Below, one piece after another: positions 9,284-18,075 of a stretch of DNA of 64,000 nt. Position 1 is the first letter of the stretch. Every line of letters begins with the position of its first letter. Position numbers and translations under genes: made by a program. Origin of the DNA: Bact-08 sp964533215 (GTDB lineage Bacteria > Bacteroidota > Bacteroidia > Bacteroidales > UBA932); assembly GCA_964533215.1 (NCBI GenBank), contig CAZHLJ010000002.1, positions 186,001 to 250,000 of the forward strand, read 5' to 3'. The notes under the pieces are model-generated. The model saw nothing but the letters and a program-made list of their open reading frames with translations, had not been told where the DNA came from and searched no databases.

Positions 9284-9559
9284 ATGAACAGAACGATCAT
9301 AAATAATATTTCTCGCCAACGATTTGAGACGATGGAAGATGATAATCTTTGTTATTTGGAATATCGGCTTTCAAATACGGAAATGTCCCTTATACATACT
9401 TTTGTCCCTTTTCAATTTAGAGGTAAGGGTATTGCTGCAGATCTTGTTAGGAGCGCTATAAGTTATGCAGAAGGTAATGGATTTACGATAATACCGGTCT
9501 GTCCATATGTAGAGGCTTATTTAAAACGAAATAAATCAGATCAAGTTGCCTCTACTTGA
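9284..9559 (+). CDS. Small GNAT-like N-acetyltransferase (YjdJ type)
   Basis: A 91-residue protein of the short GNAT-related family (COG2388 / Acetyltransf_CG). The acyl-CoA-binding loop FRGKGIAADLV is at 45-55, followed by a helix (SAISYAEGNGF) and the typical IIPVCPYVEAYLKRN ending at 69-83. The substrate is unknown for the whole family. It stands alone between the terminator of the surface lipoprotein and proline dehydrogenase, 37 bases before the latter. Confidence 0.85.
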   Translation: MNRTIINNISRQRFETMEDDNLCYLEYRLSNTEMSLIHTFVPFQFRGKGIAADLVRSAISYAEGNGFTIIPVCPYVEAYLKRNKSDQVAST

Positions 9560-9596
9560 AATATAAATTTTAACTTGATCCCATAAATATTAGCTT

Positions 9597-10769
9597 ATGC
9601 TTGATTATTATAACACCATGCTGGCTTTTGTAATGAAAAGCAACTGGGAGCTGAAAAATGCGTATTTTCTCTTTTCTGCGATGCAGTCTCCTTCTTTGGT
9701 TAAAGTAGCTAAAGCATCAACAGAATTTGCAAGAAGATTTCAGATACCCATTTCATGGGCTCTTAAACCTACTATCTATAAACAGTTTGTTGGGGGTGAA
9801 ACATTAGAGGAGTGCAGAAAACTAGTAGAGCTTCACTTAGAGTATAAGGTAAAGTCAGTACTTGATTATTCCGCTGAGGGAGGTGTTGAATTATCGGATG
9901 TTCAGAATGCATTTGAAGAAACATTGCGCTCAATAGATTACGCGAAAGATAACCATGGTGTTGAATTTGCCGTTTTCAAGCCTTCTGCGATGATTGTGGA
10001 AAGTGTGCTGAAGAAGGCTTCAGAAAATTTATTATCTCTGGGGGATATAGAGTATGGTGAGTATGAGAGTTTTAAAAAAAGAATTTTTTCGTTGTGTGAG
10101 AGGGCGAGAGATAACAACGTGAAGCTTCTTGTAGATGCTGAAAGATATGCATATCAGGGTGTTGTAGATAAGATTGTGGAAGAGGCCATGAGAAAATTCA
10201 ATAGAGAGGGTGTGGTAGTCTTTCAAACTCTTCAGATGTATAGGAAGGATAGGTTGGATTATCTCAGCTTTTTGCTTGACGATGCAGTAAAGAATGACTA
10301 TTATGCCGGCATCAAGTTCGTGCGAGGCGCTTACATGGAGGAGGAGAGGGCGAGAGCATATGAATTGAATTATCCTGATCCTATTTTACCTGACAAGGAA
10401 TCTACCGATAAGTCATACAATGATGGAATTAAATTTGCGCTTGCACATTTAGACAAAATAGAGATTTTTAGTGGTTCTCATAATTATTACAGTAACCAGC
10501 TTCTTGCTGACCTCATGGATAATATGGGATTAAAGAGGAATGACAGCAGAATATTTTTCTCTCAGCTTTATGGGATGAGTGATAATATAACTATGGCTTT
10601 GGCAAAAGATGGTTTCAATGTTTGCAAGTATATACCATATGCACCGGTAGAGAAAGTCCTTCCTTATCTTTTAAGAAGGGTTGAAGAGAATTCCTCGGTG
10701 GTGGGGCAGTCAAGTCGTGAGCTGTTACTGATAAAGAAAGAAATAAAAAGAAGGAAGAAGTTCAAATGA
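9597..10769 (+). CDS. Proline dehydrogenase
   Basis: FAD-dependent proline dehydrogenase of the monofunctional PutA/PRODH family, oxidising proline to pyrroline-5-carboxylate. The substrate-binding signature RGAYMEEERARA lies at 243-254. FKPSA (127-131), LLVDAE (177-182) and the C-terminal YIPYAP..KVLPYLLRR region are standard barrel motifs. At 390 residues it matches the Bacteroidetes single-domain enzyme; no P5C dehydrogenase domain is fused. Its stop overlaps the start codon of the copper ATPase (ATGA), so the two are probably translationally coupled, an unusual partnership. Confidence 0.92.
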   Translation: MLDYYNTMLAFVMKSNWELKNAYFLFSAMQSPSLVKVAKASTEFARRFQIPISWALKPTIYKQFVGGETLEECRKLVELHLEYKVKSVLDYSAEGGVELSDVQNAFEETLRSIDYAKDNHGVEFAVFKPSAMIVESVLKKASENLLSLGDIEYGEYESFKKRIFSLCERARDNNVKLLVDAERYAYQGVVDKIVEEAMRKFNREGVVVFQTLQMYRKDRLDYLSFLLDDAVKNDYYAGIKFVRGAYMEEERARAYELNYPDPILPDKESTDKSYNDGIKFALAHLDKIEIFSGSHNYYSNQLLADLMDNMGLKRNDSRIFFSQLYGMSDNITMALAKDGFNVCKYIPYAPVEKVLPYLLRRVEENSSVVGQSSRELLLIKKEIKRRKKFK

Positions 10770-12997
10770 AAAAGATTTTCCCTGTTACAAACATGAGCTG
10801 TGCCAATTGTGCTTTGGGAGTAGAGAGAACATTAGGCAAGCAACCGGGTGTGTTAAATGCTAGTGTTAGTTTTGCAAGCAACAGTGTTGTACTGGATTAT
10901 GACCCCGACAAGACATCTCTGGATATGCTTAGAAAGGAGGTTCAGGCTATTGGCTATGATATGATTATAGATGAGGATGAGGATGAACGCCTCTTGAAAC
11001 AGGACAAACAAGCAAAGAGCGAGTTTAAACGGTTGAGAAGAAATACAATATTGTCATGGTTTTTCTCTATTCCTATAATGGTGATCTCTATGTCACATCC
11101 TCAAGGTCTGATAAATTATCTTTTAATGGCTTTGACTTTGCCTGTACTTGCTGTTTTTGGCAGAAATTTTTTTGTAAGCGGATGGAAACACGCTATTAAG
11201 GGAAGTGCTAATATGGACACTTTGGTTGCCCTTAGTACATCCATTGCTTTTTTGTTCAGCTTATTCAATACAGTTTTTCCCCAATTCTGGATTTCCCGGG
11301 GTATGCACTCTACTGTATATTACGAATCTGCAGCTATGATAATATCCTTTGTAATGTTGGGTAAGCTATTGGAAGACAGAGCTAAAGGTAATACTTCCTC
11401 AGCTATAAAAAAGTTAATGGGACTTCAGCCAAAAGTTGCAACCGTGAGGTCTGGCATCCAGGATTTACAGATGCCAATTTCAAAGATTGGTATCGGCGAC
11501 TTGATAGTTATAAAACCTGGGGAAAAAATACCTGTTGACGGAAAGGTTGTTGAAGGGTGCTCTTTTATTGATGAAAGTGCTATTACAGGGGAGTCTCTGC
11601 CTGTGGAAAAGCGAGAGAATGACACTGTTCTTGCGGGTACTATCAATCAGAATGGGGCCTTTGTCTTTAAGACTGAGAAAGGGGTAGGGGACACATTACT
11701 GTCACAGATAATAAAAATGGTAAGGGACGCTCAGGGAAGTAAAGCTCCGGTCCAGCGAATTGTGGATAAAATAGCTTCTATATTTGTACCAGTAGTAATA
11801 TCTGTATCAATATTGACATTGGTGCTCTGGCTGGCTATCGGAGGTTTTGGTGAATTTTCAAGGGCTCTGTTGTCTGCGGTATCAGTTTTGGTTATAGCTT
11901 GTCCATGTGCCATGGGGCTTGCTACACCAACAGCACTTATGGTTGGAATAGGTAAAGGAGCACAGAACCACATACTTATTAAAGATGCTGCAGCACTTGA
12001 ACAGATGGAAAAGGTTAATGCAGTTGTTTTAGATAAAACAGGGACACTTACAGAAGGTCAGCCGGTAGTTACAGAGTGGATATGGTATACAACAGAAAAA
12101 AGAGACGAATTGGGAAACATTCTTCTGGAGCTCGAAAAAAAATCGGAACATCCACTAGCCAAGGCTATTATTGACCATTTATCCACTATTTTATTCTCAA
12201 CTTCTTATCATTCTAATTTGTCACACTTTATAAATCGTTCTGGCAAAGGTATTTTTGCTGATGATTTAAATAATACTTATTGGGCAGGTAATTCGATATT
12301 TGCAAAAGAACAATGTGATAATGGGACTCATACTTTTGAAAATCAAAAGGTGCTTGATCATGCAGAAGAACTTTCAAGGGAAGGGAGATCGGTTGTATTT
12401 TTTGGTGTCAATAATGAAATAGTGGCTCTTATTGCAATTGCTGATAAGGTAAAGGAAACATCTGTAAATGCAATAAAGGAGCTGAAAAATAGTGGAATAG
12501 AGGTGCATATGCTTACTGGGGACAATGAGTTTGTTGCCAGCTATGTTGCGAAAGAGCTTGGAATTGAGCATTTTGAGGCAGGACTACTGCCGGCGGATAA
12601 GGAAGAATACATTAAATCGTTACAGAAAGCTGGTAAGAAAGTAGCAATGGTTGGTGATGGAATAAACGATTCTCAGGCACTTGCCATAGCAGATGTAAGC
12701 ATAGCTATGGGGAAAGGTACAGACATTGCAATGGATGTGGCTATGATGACTCTAGTGACATCTGATCTTAGCCTTTTGCCCAAAGCTTTTTTACTATCAA
12801 GGAGAACGGTCAGGCTTATACATCAGAATCTTTTCTGGGCATTTATATACAACCTTATAGGTATTCCAATTGCAGCGGGTTTACTATATCCATTTACAGG
12901 TGTACTTTTAAATCCTATGATAGCCGCTGCAGCAATGGCATTAAGCTCTATATCAGTTGTGTTGAACAGCCTGAGGCTAAATCTATCCGGCAGATGA
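10766..12997 (+). CDS. copA: Copper-exporting P1B-type ATPase
   Basis: Inner-membrane Cu(I) efflux ATPase. One N-terminal heavy-metal domain has MSCANC (Cys12, Cys15). The membrane metal site is CPC at 379-381. The phosphorylation site DKTGT starts at Asp423, followed by SEHPLAKAI and GDGIND (630-635). The last membrane segments carry YN and M..SS, the P1B-1 Cu(I) signature. The 743-residue length is normal. The start overlaps the proline dehydrogenase stop by 4 bases. The last codons and stop fall inside the left arm of a REPIN-like element. No copper-responsive regulator or chaperone is adjacent. Confidence 0.95.
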   Translation: MKKIFPVTNMSCANCALGVERTLGKQPGVLNASVSFASNSVVLDYDPDKTSLDMLRKEVQAIGYDMIIDEDEDERLLKQDKQAKSEFKRLRRNTILSWFFSIPIMVISMSHPQGLINYLLMALTLPVLAVFGRNFFVSGWKHAIKGSANMDTLVALSTSIAFLFSLFNTVFPQFWISRGMHSTVYYESAAMIISFVMLGKLLEDRAKGNTSSAIKKLMGLQPKVATVRSGIQDLQMPISKIGIGDLIVIKPGEKIPVDGKVVEGCSFIDESAITGESLPVEKRENDTVLAGTINQNGAFVFKTEKGVGDTLLSQIIKMVRDAQGSKAPVQRIVDKIASIFVPVVISVSILTLVLWLAIGGFGEFSRALLSAVSVLVIACPCAMGLATPTALMVGIGKGAQNHILIKDAAALEQMEKVNAVVLDKTGTLTEGQPVVTEWIWYTTEKRDELGNILLELEKKSEHPLAKAIIDHLSTILFSTSYHSNLSHFINRSGKGIFADDLNNTYWAGNSIFAKEQCDNGTHTFENQKVLDHAEELSREGRSVVFFGVNNEIVALIAIADKVKETSVNAIKELKNSGIEVHMLTGDNEFVASYVAKELGIEHFEAGLLPADKEEYIKSLQKAGKKVAMVGDGINDSQALAIADVSIAMGKGTDIAMDVAMMTLVTSDLSLLPKAFLLSRRTVRLIHQNLFWAFIYNLIGIPIAAGLLYPFTGVLLNPMIAAAAMALSSISVVLNSLRLNLSGR

Positions 12998-13084
12998 ATT
13001 TGTAAATAAAAAAATCAGCTACTTATGGAGATGATTAAGAAATAGCTGATTATTATCTTTTTGTTAATTGGAGTGGTAAACCAA
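12988..13084. repeat. REPIN-like element R1 (between copA and wlbA-like gene)
   Basis: The right arm, TTGTTAATTGGAGTGGTAAA followed by CCAA, is at 13061-13084. The centre is a perfect 9-bp hairpin, AATCAGCTA (13013-13021) with TAGCTGATT (13043-13051). The left arm CGGCAGATGAATTTGTAA (12988-13005) is diverged but matches 14 of 18 positions of TGGCAAACCAATTTGTAA. It fills the gap between convergent genes and covers the copA stop; it may also act as a bidirectional terminator. Confidence 0.65.
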
Positions 13085-13091
13085 ACCGTTT

Positions 13092-14105
13092 TTACAACCC
13101 AAAAGGATGTGCTGCAAGTGGAAGGCGTGCATATGGGTGATAATCTCCTTTAAGTCCTATTGCTGTTGCATTTTTGATATCATCAACAATCTGTATGCAA
13201 GGCCTCGCTTCCTCTATTCCAAACCCTTCTCCGTTCATGATTCTCTTATAAGACTCGGTGTGAAGATCTGCAAATCCGTCAGTAAAGTCAAACTCATTGC
13301 CATCTATTGTAATAAGACGGTATATACGTTGACCTGTCTTGCTTATCTCTGTAGGAAGAGTGTCTGAGTTAATGCTCAGGAAGTAGCGCACCCTGGCTCT
13401 GTCGAATTCAAGGTAACCTGCAACTCTGTCATGTTCCTTAATATGTACAATATTCTTTCTGACAGCTCCAAAAATCCATTGGAACATATCAAAAAAGTGA
13501 ATACCGATATTTGTAGCAATTCCACCACTTCTTAGTGGATCACCTTTCCAACTTGTATAGAACCAGCTTCCTCGGGATGTTATATAACTGAGGTCAATGT
13601 CGTAAATTTTATCTTTAGGTCCCTCGTCGATAGTCTTTTTAAGGCCAAGTATAACCTCATGATAACGCAACTGAAGTATGGTGAAAGCCCTTTTACCACT
13701 CTCTTTTTCTGCTTTTGCAAGTTCATCCAGACATTTTGGATTGAGAACCATCGGTTTTTCACTGATAACATTTGCTCCCAGCTGAAGCCCGTAACGTATA
13801 TGAGCATCATGAAAATGGTCAGGAGTACAAACTGAAAGGAAATCGACTCCTTTGTCGGCTCTTTTTAGTTTTGAAAGGTGACGGTCAAATAGTTCAAATT
13901 GATTGAAGTATGAACAATCAGGGAAGTAACTGTCCATTATTCCAACACTGTCGAATGGGTCGAGAGCAGCAACTAAATTGTTTCCCGAATTTTTAATGGC
14001 TTTAAGATGGCGGGGAGCAATGTAACCAGCCACACCCATTAATGCAAATTGTTTAACAGTTTCCAAATTATTATTTTTTATTTTCTTACTAGTATTGCCA
14101 CCCAA
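13092..14105 (-). CDS. Gfo/Idh/MocA oxidoreductase, WlbA-like (second copy)
   Basis: NAD-dependent oxidoreductase resembling WlbA/WbpB, which oxidises C3 of UDP-N-acetylglucosaminuronate in synthesis of 2,3-diamino-uronic acid sugars. The dinucleotide motif reads GVAGYIAPRH, the EKP signature is in ISEKPMVLNP, and the WlbA-typical TSRGSWFYTSWKGDP and GGIATNIGIHFFDM follow. It is a tandem paralogue of the upstream gene and overlaps its end by 17 bases. The ATG at 14105 gives an extra 17-residue tail before the domain. One paralogue may use a different C2 or C4 epimer. Last gene of the rfb operon; the stop lies 7 bases from element R1. Confidence 0.85.
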   Translation of the reverse strand: MGGNTSKKIKNNNLETVKQFALMGVAGYIAPRHLKAIKNSGNNLVAALDPFDSVGIMDSYFPDCSYFNQFELFDRHLSKLKRADKGVDFLSVCTPDHFHDAHIRYGLQLGANVISEKPMVLNPKCLDELAKAEKESGKRAFTILQLRYHEVILGLKKTIDEGPKDKIYDIDLSYITSRGSWFYTSWKGDPLRSGGIATNIGIHFFDMFQWIFGAVRKNIVHIKEHDRVAGYLEFDRARVRYFLSINSDTLPTEISKTGQRIYRLITIDGNEFDFTDGFADLHTESYKRIMNGEGFGIEEARPCIQIVDDIKNATAIGLKGDYHPYARLPLAAHPFGL

Positions 14106-15090
14106 AAGGATGAGCGGTTAAATTCAGTTTAGCGAAAGGATGATAATCTCCTTTCAAACCGATTGGCGTGGCATTTCTTATATCGTGTACTATCTGAATA
14201 CACTTGCGGGCTTCCTGCAGTCCAAAGCCTTCTCCTGCAAGAATCCTGCGATAAGATTCGGTATGCAGCTCAGTAAAACCTTCTGAGAATTCTACCTCAG
14301 TACCCTCCATCTTGAGAGATCTGTAGGTCCTTTTACCTTCAAGTTTAGCCTCTTCCGGCAGAGTTTCAGCATTAATGCTTAGGAAATAGCGTACTCTTGC
14401 TTTTTCAAACTCCAAAAATCCTGCCGCACGATCGTGAGAATAGACATGAACTATATTATTCTTTACTGAACCGAATATCCATGACAACATGTCATAGAAA
14501 TGAACTCCAATATTAGTGGCTACGCCGCCGCTTTTTCTTGGATCTCCTTTCCAACTTGTATAGTACCAGTTACCACGGGAAGTTATATAGGTAAGGTCTA
14601 CGTCATATATCTTGTCTTTTGGGCCTTCGTCTATCTTCTTTTTCAGATCGATGATTGCCTGGTGAAGTCTTAACTGAAGAATATTATAGACATGTCCGCC
14701 AGTCTCTTTTTCTTCTCTTTCCAATGCGTCTATATTCCATGGATTCAAAACCAATGGTTTTTCACAAATAACATTTGCACCATTCCTCAGACCAAAACGA
14801 ATATGAGCATCGTGAAGATAGTTAGGAGTACAAACTGATACAAAATCAAGCGTCTCTTTTGGATGTTTCATTTTTGAAATGTGGCGTTCAAATGTCTCAT
14901 ATTGAGAGTAGAAAGCACATTTAGGAAAAAATGAATCTATTATTCCGACACTATCAAATACATCATAGGCAGAGACAAGATTATTGCCGGTGTCTTTTAT
15001 GGCACGCATATGACGAGGTGCAATATACCCCGAGGCACCAATCAATACAAAATTTTTCACAACATCATTTTTTAAAGCGGCACAAATATA
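14089..15090 (-). CDS. wlbA: UDP-N-acetylglucosaminuronate 3-dehydrogenase, WlbA-like (first copy)
   Basis: Oxidoreductase of the Gfo/Idh/MocA family, very close to WlbA: KNFVLIGASGYIAPRHMRA, CTPNYLHDAHIRFGLR, CEKPLVLNPWN and QLRLHQAI. The predicted product is UDP-3-keto-GlcNAcA for O-antigen or capsule. The start is uncertain: ATG at 15090 adds MYICAALKND, whereas GTG at 15057 gives a protein beginning exactly where family members begin. It is followed by an overlapping paralogue. The partner aminotransferase and acetyltransferase are not in this operon, but a WbpG-type amidotransferase lies at 62.7 kb. Confidence 0.87.
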   Translation of the reverse strand, partial: YICAALKNDVVKNFVLIGASGYIAPRHMRAIKDTGNNLVSAYDVFDSVGIIDSFFPKCAFYSQYETFERHISKMKHPKETLDFVSVCTPNYLHDAHIRFGLRNGANVICEKPLVLNPWNIDALEREEKETGGHVYNILQLRLHQAIIDLKKKIDEGPKDKIYDVDLTYITSRGNWYYTSWKGDPRKSGGVATNIGVHFYDMLSWIFGSVKNNIVHVYSHDRAAGFLEFEKARVRYFLSINAETLPEEAKLEGKRTYRSLKMEGTEVEFSEGFTELHTESYRRILAGEGFGLQEARKCIQIVHDIRNATPIGLKGDYHPFAKLNLTAHPFGWQY

Positions 15091-15100
15091 CATAAAAAAA

Positions 15101-15523
15101 CTAAAGAATATCCTCTGGGCACATAGGGATGAAAGGTCCATCCTTGGCTTCGAAAATTGCTGTACCATTCGCAATAACTTCCAGGTTGTGGTAAACACCG
15201 GCAGGAATCTCTAGTCCATAAATGCCATCGCAAGGGTCAAGAAGGAAACTCTCTTTAAGAGTTTTATCGTTATTGTAAATATATACTTTTATTGCACCTC
15301 TCAGAATAATGTACGATTCAGAAAAGTTACTGTGTCTATGAATTGGAATTTCAGTTCCAGGTTCCAAAGCGTTAATAATTTTCTGAGCTTTTGACTCGTA
15401 CGATTCATGAAGATTCATGTTCATTCTAAGGCGTGGTGATTTTTTTGCCTGAATAGCAATACGGTCCAGGAGGCAATTGTCTATCAAGACAGGCTCTTTG
15501 ATTATGTTTTTAATGATCTCCAC
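15101..15523 (-). CDS. WbuC-family cupin metalloprotein
   Basis: A 140-residue single-domain cupin. The metal-binding motif region reads EPGTEIPIHRH, followed by ESYIILRGAIKVY and GVYHNLEVI; EAKDGPFIP near the C-terminus is diagnostic of the WbuC family found in O-antigen and capsule clusters. The reaction is not established for the family. It lies 5 bases after rfbB and 10 bases before the longest wlbA start, within the same operon. Confidence 0.85.
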   Translation of the reverse strand: MEIIKNIIKEPVLIDNCLLDRIAIQAKKSPRLRMNMNLHESYESKAQKIINALEPGTEIPIHRHSNFSESYIILRGAIKVYIYNNDKTLKESFLLDPCDGIYGLEIPAGVYHNLEVIANGTAIFEAKDGPFIPMCPEDIL

Positions 15524-15528
15524 TGTGT

Positions 15529-16584
15529 TTATCGTTTACTATACATTTCCTGATAGTAGCGTTGATAGTCTCCTGAGGTTACATTGTCCATCCACTCTTG
15601 GTTCTGTAGATACCATGCAACGGTGCGCTCTATGCCCTCTTCGAATTGAAGTGAAGGCGACCATCCCAGTTCTTTGTTCAGCTTGGTTGAGTCTATTGCA
15701 TATCGAAGATCGTGTCCGGCTCTGTCTGTTACAAATGTAATTAGGGAATCGCTTGTCCCGGCTGGCCTTCCCAACTGTCTATCTACAACCTTTATCATCA
15801 GTCTTATGAGGTCAATATTTTTCCATTCGTTGAAACCTCCGATGTTGTATGTATCACCGATTCTACCTTTGTGAAAGATCAGGTCAATGGCATTAGCGTG
15901 GTCTTCAACATAAAGCCAGTCGCGAACGTTTTCTCCCTTTCCATAGACAGGTAAAGATTTGTTATGTCGGATATTGTTGATAAACAGAGGTATCAGCTTT
16001 TCGGGAAACTGATAACTTCCGTAATTATTTGAACAATTGGATATCTTTACGGGGAGGCCATAAGTGTCGTGAAATGAACGTACGAAATGGTCTGATGAAG
16101 CCTTTGATGCTGAATATGGAGAGTGAGGATCGTATTTTGTGGTTTCCACGAAAAAAGATCCATCATTCTGTAATGCGCCGTATACTTCATCAGTAGAGAC
16201 ATGGTAAAAGAGCTTTCCTTCAGATGATCCTTCCCAGTAGAGGCGTGCAGCCTGCAGCAAGGTCAGGGTTCCCATAACATTGGTCTGTGCAAATGAAAAA
16301 GGGTCTTTTATAGATCTGTCTACATGAGATTCCGCAGCTAGATGGATAACTCCATCTATATCATTGTCGGCAAACACTTTTTGGATAAATTCGAAGTCAC
16401 AGATATCGCCTTTTATAAACTTATAGTTAGGCATATTTTCCACATCCCTGAGGTTAGCAAGATTGCCGGCATAGGTAAGTTTGTCAAAATTGATGATTCT
16501 ATATTGCGGGTATTTGTTAACCATTAATCTGACGAGATGAGATCCAATAAATCCTGCACCACCGGTTATCAATATGTTTTTCAT
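15529..16584 (-). CDS. rfbB: dTDP-glucose 4,6-dehydratase
   Basis: Second step of dTDP-L-rhamnose synthesis, dTDP-glucose to dTDP-4-keto-6-deoxyglucose, with tightly bound NAD. GGAGFIGSH near the N-terminus binds the dinucleotide; STDEVYG and the catalytic YSASKASSDH (YxxxK) are present, as are the NNYGSYQFPEKLIP and GRVRDWL-like segments. I chose the ATG at 16584 because it begins MKNILITGGAGFIG; upstream codons would run into rfbD. Length 351 is normal. It starts 4 bases after the rfbD stop. Confidence 0.96.
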   Translation of the reverse strand: MKNILITGGAGFIGSHLVRLMVNKYPQYRIINFDKLTYAGNLANLRDVENMPNYKFIKGDICDFEFIQKVFADNDIDGVIHLAAESHVDRSIKDPFSFAQTNVMGTLTLLQAARLYWEGSSEGKLFYHVSTDEVYGALQNDGSFFVETTKYDPHSPYSASKASSDHFVRSFHDTYGLPVKISNCSNNYGSYQFPEKLIPLFINNIRHNKSLPVYGKGENVRDWLYVEDHANAIDLIFHKGRIGDTYNIGGFNEWKNIDLIRLMIKVVDRQLGRPAGTSDSLITFVTDRAGHDLRYAIDSTKLNKELGWSPSLQFEEGIERTVAWYLQNQEWMDNVTSGDYQRYYQEMYSKR

Positions 16585-16588
16585 AAAA

Positions 16589-17479
16589 TCATTTTTTATC
16601 AAGTTTTTCAATACATCTGAGAAGGGAAGTGTGCCAGTGAGGAATTTCAATCCCGAATGTTTGTTTTATTTTAGTTTTATTGAGTACAGAAAAGGCCGGT
16701 CTTACAGCCTTGGATGGGAATGCTTCACTTGTAACGGGTAGAATCCTGCATTCAAGGTCTGAATAGTTTACAATATCTATTGCAAAATCGTACCATGAAC
16801 ACACTCCCTCGTTGGAAAAGTGATAAATATTGTTTATTTTGTTTTTGAACTCGCCCTTACCTTTTTCACTCTGTTCTACAATAACACCTATTGCAAAGGC
16901 AAGATCTTCTGCATTGGTAGGTGTCCCAATCTGGTCGAAAACGACATTGATTTTATCCTTTTCTAAAGCAAGTCTTCTAATTGTCTTCACGAAGTTGCCA
17001 CCAAAAATTGAGTAAAGCCAAGCTGTCCTTATTATAATATAACTGCAGCCGGATTTTTCGATAGCTTTTTCGCCAGCGAGTTTTGTCCTCCCGTATACTG
17101 ACAATGGATCTGTATCGTGGCTCTCGTCATATGGGCGTGGACCGTTTCCATTGAAAACGTAATCAGTGGATATGTGCACCATTAACGCACCCCTTTCCGC
17201 TGCAATGGCGGCAAGAATACCGGGCGCATCTCCGTTGACAGCCATGGCTGCTTCCGGGTTATCTTCAGCCTTGTCCACAGCAGTATAAGCAGCACAGTTG
17301 ATGATGATGTCTATATTGTTTTCTTTTACGAAGTGCCTGACTTCATCTATATTACATATGTCCAGTTCCTGAATATCTGTGTAGAATATGGAGGATATAA
17401 TATTTTTCTGCTCAAAATATTTTCTGAGCTCGCTGCCGAGTTGCCCATTTGAGCCTGTTACAAGAATCCTACTCATCAC
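16589..17479 (-). CDS. rfbD: dTDP-4-dehydrorhamnose reductase
   Basis: Final step of dTDP-L-rhamnose synthesis: NAD(P)H-dependent reduction of dTDP-4-keto-L-rhamnose. GSNGQLGSEL is the cofactor-binding loop; INCAAYTAVDKAE, STDYVFNG and the catalytic YGRTKLAGE follow. The length of 296 residues is normal. The first two codons are both ATG; the gene overlaps the end of rfbC by 8-11 bases, indicating translational coupling. Confidence 0.95.
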   Translation of the reverse strand: MMSRILVTGSNGQLGSELRKYFEQKNIISSIFYTDIQELDICNIDEVRHFVKENNIDIIINCAAYTAVDKAEDNPEAAMAVNGDAPGILAAIAAERGALMVHISTDYVFNGNGPRPYDESHDTDPLSVYGRTKLAGEKAIEKSGCSYIIIRTAWLYSIFGGNFVKTIRRLALEKDKINVVFDQIGTPTNAEDLAFAIGVIVEQSEKGKGEFKNKINNIYHFSNEGVCSWYDFAIDIVNYSDLECRILPVTSEAFPSKAVRPAFSVLNKTKIKQTFGIEIPHWHTSLLRCIEKLDKK

Positions 17480-18044
17480 AGTAGAGATTTTGATTATAAT
17501 TGAAAAGAGAGGTATCCATAAGATAGGGATGTTTTTTATCCTTATCGCTTAGAATTATGTCTGAAGAAGGAACTCCCCAGTCAATGTCCAATGTCGGGTC
17601 GTTCCAACGGATGGCTCTTTCTGATTCAGGAGCGTAATAGTTGTCAGTCTTATATTGTACTATTGCTTTATCGCTAAGAACCAGGAATCCGTGAGCAAAA
17701 CCCCTGGGAATGAATAATTGTCGTTTGTTGTCAGATGAAAGTTCGACAGAAACATGATGCCCGAAAGTGGGTGAGCCAACTCTTATATCGACGGCAACAT
17801 CAAGTATTCTACCCATTATAACACGAATCAGCTTTGATTGACTATTAGGAGGAAGTTGATAGTGAAGTCCTCTTAAAACACCGTATGAGGAGAAAGATTC
17901 GTTATCCTGAACAAATCTAGTGTCACATACCTCTTTCTCGAAACGGGATGCTACGAAGGATTCCATAAAATACCCCCGGGAGTCACCATGCACCTTTGGG
18001 TCAATAATAAATACTTCCGGAATTGCTGTGGGGGTGAAATTCAT
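17469..18044 (-). CDS. rfbC: dTDP-4-dehydrorhamnose 3,5-epimerase
   Basis: Cupin-fold epimerase for the third step of dTDP-L-rhamnose synthesis. DSRGYFMESF, the catalytic-histidine region VLRGLHYQLPP, VAVDIRVGSPTFG and IPRGFAHGFLVLSD are all characteristic, as is the DPTLDIDWG ending. Its 191 residues are the family length. It lies 31 bases after rfbA and overlaps rfbD. Confidence 0.96.
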   Translation of the reverse strand: MNFTPTAIPEVFIIDPKVHGDSRGYFMESFVASRFEKEVCDTRFVQDNESFSSYGVLRGLHYQLPPNSQSKLIRVIMGRILDVAVDIRVGSPTFGHHVSVELSSDNKRQLFIPRGFAHGFLVLSDKAIVQYKTDNYYAPESERAIRWNDPTLDIDWGVPSSDIILSDKDKKHPYLMDTSLFNYNQNLYCDE

Positions 18045-18075
18045 ATTTAAAAAATAAAGTGGTAATTCTATTAAT

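Noticed and set aside
18045..18075. AAGTGGTAATTCTATTAATT between rfbA and rfbC as a REP arm
   Set aside because: Only AAGTGG and a few scattered bases match; no inverted partner or central hairpin.
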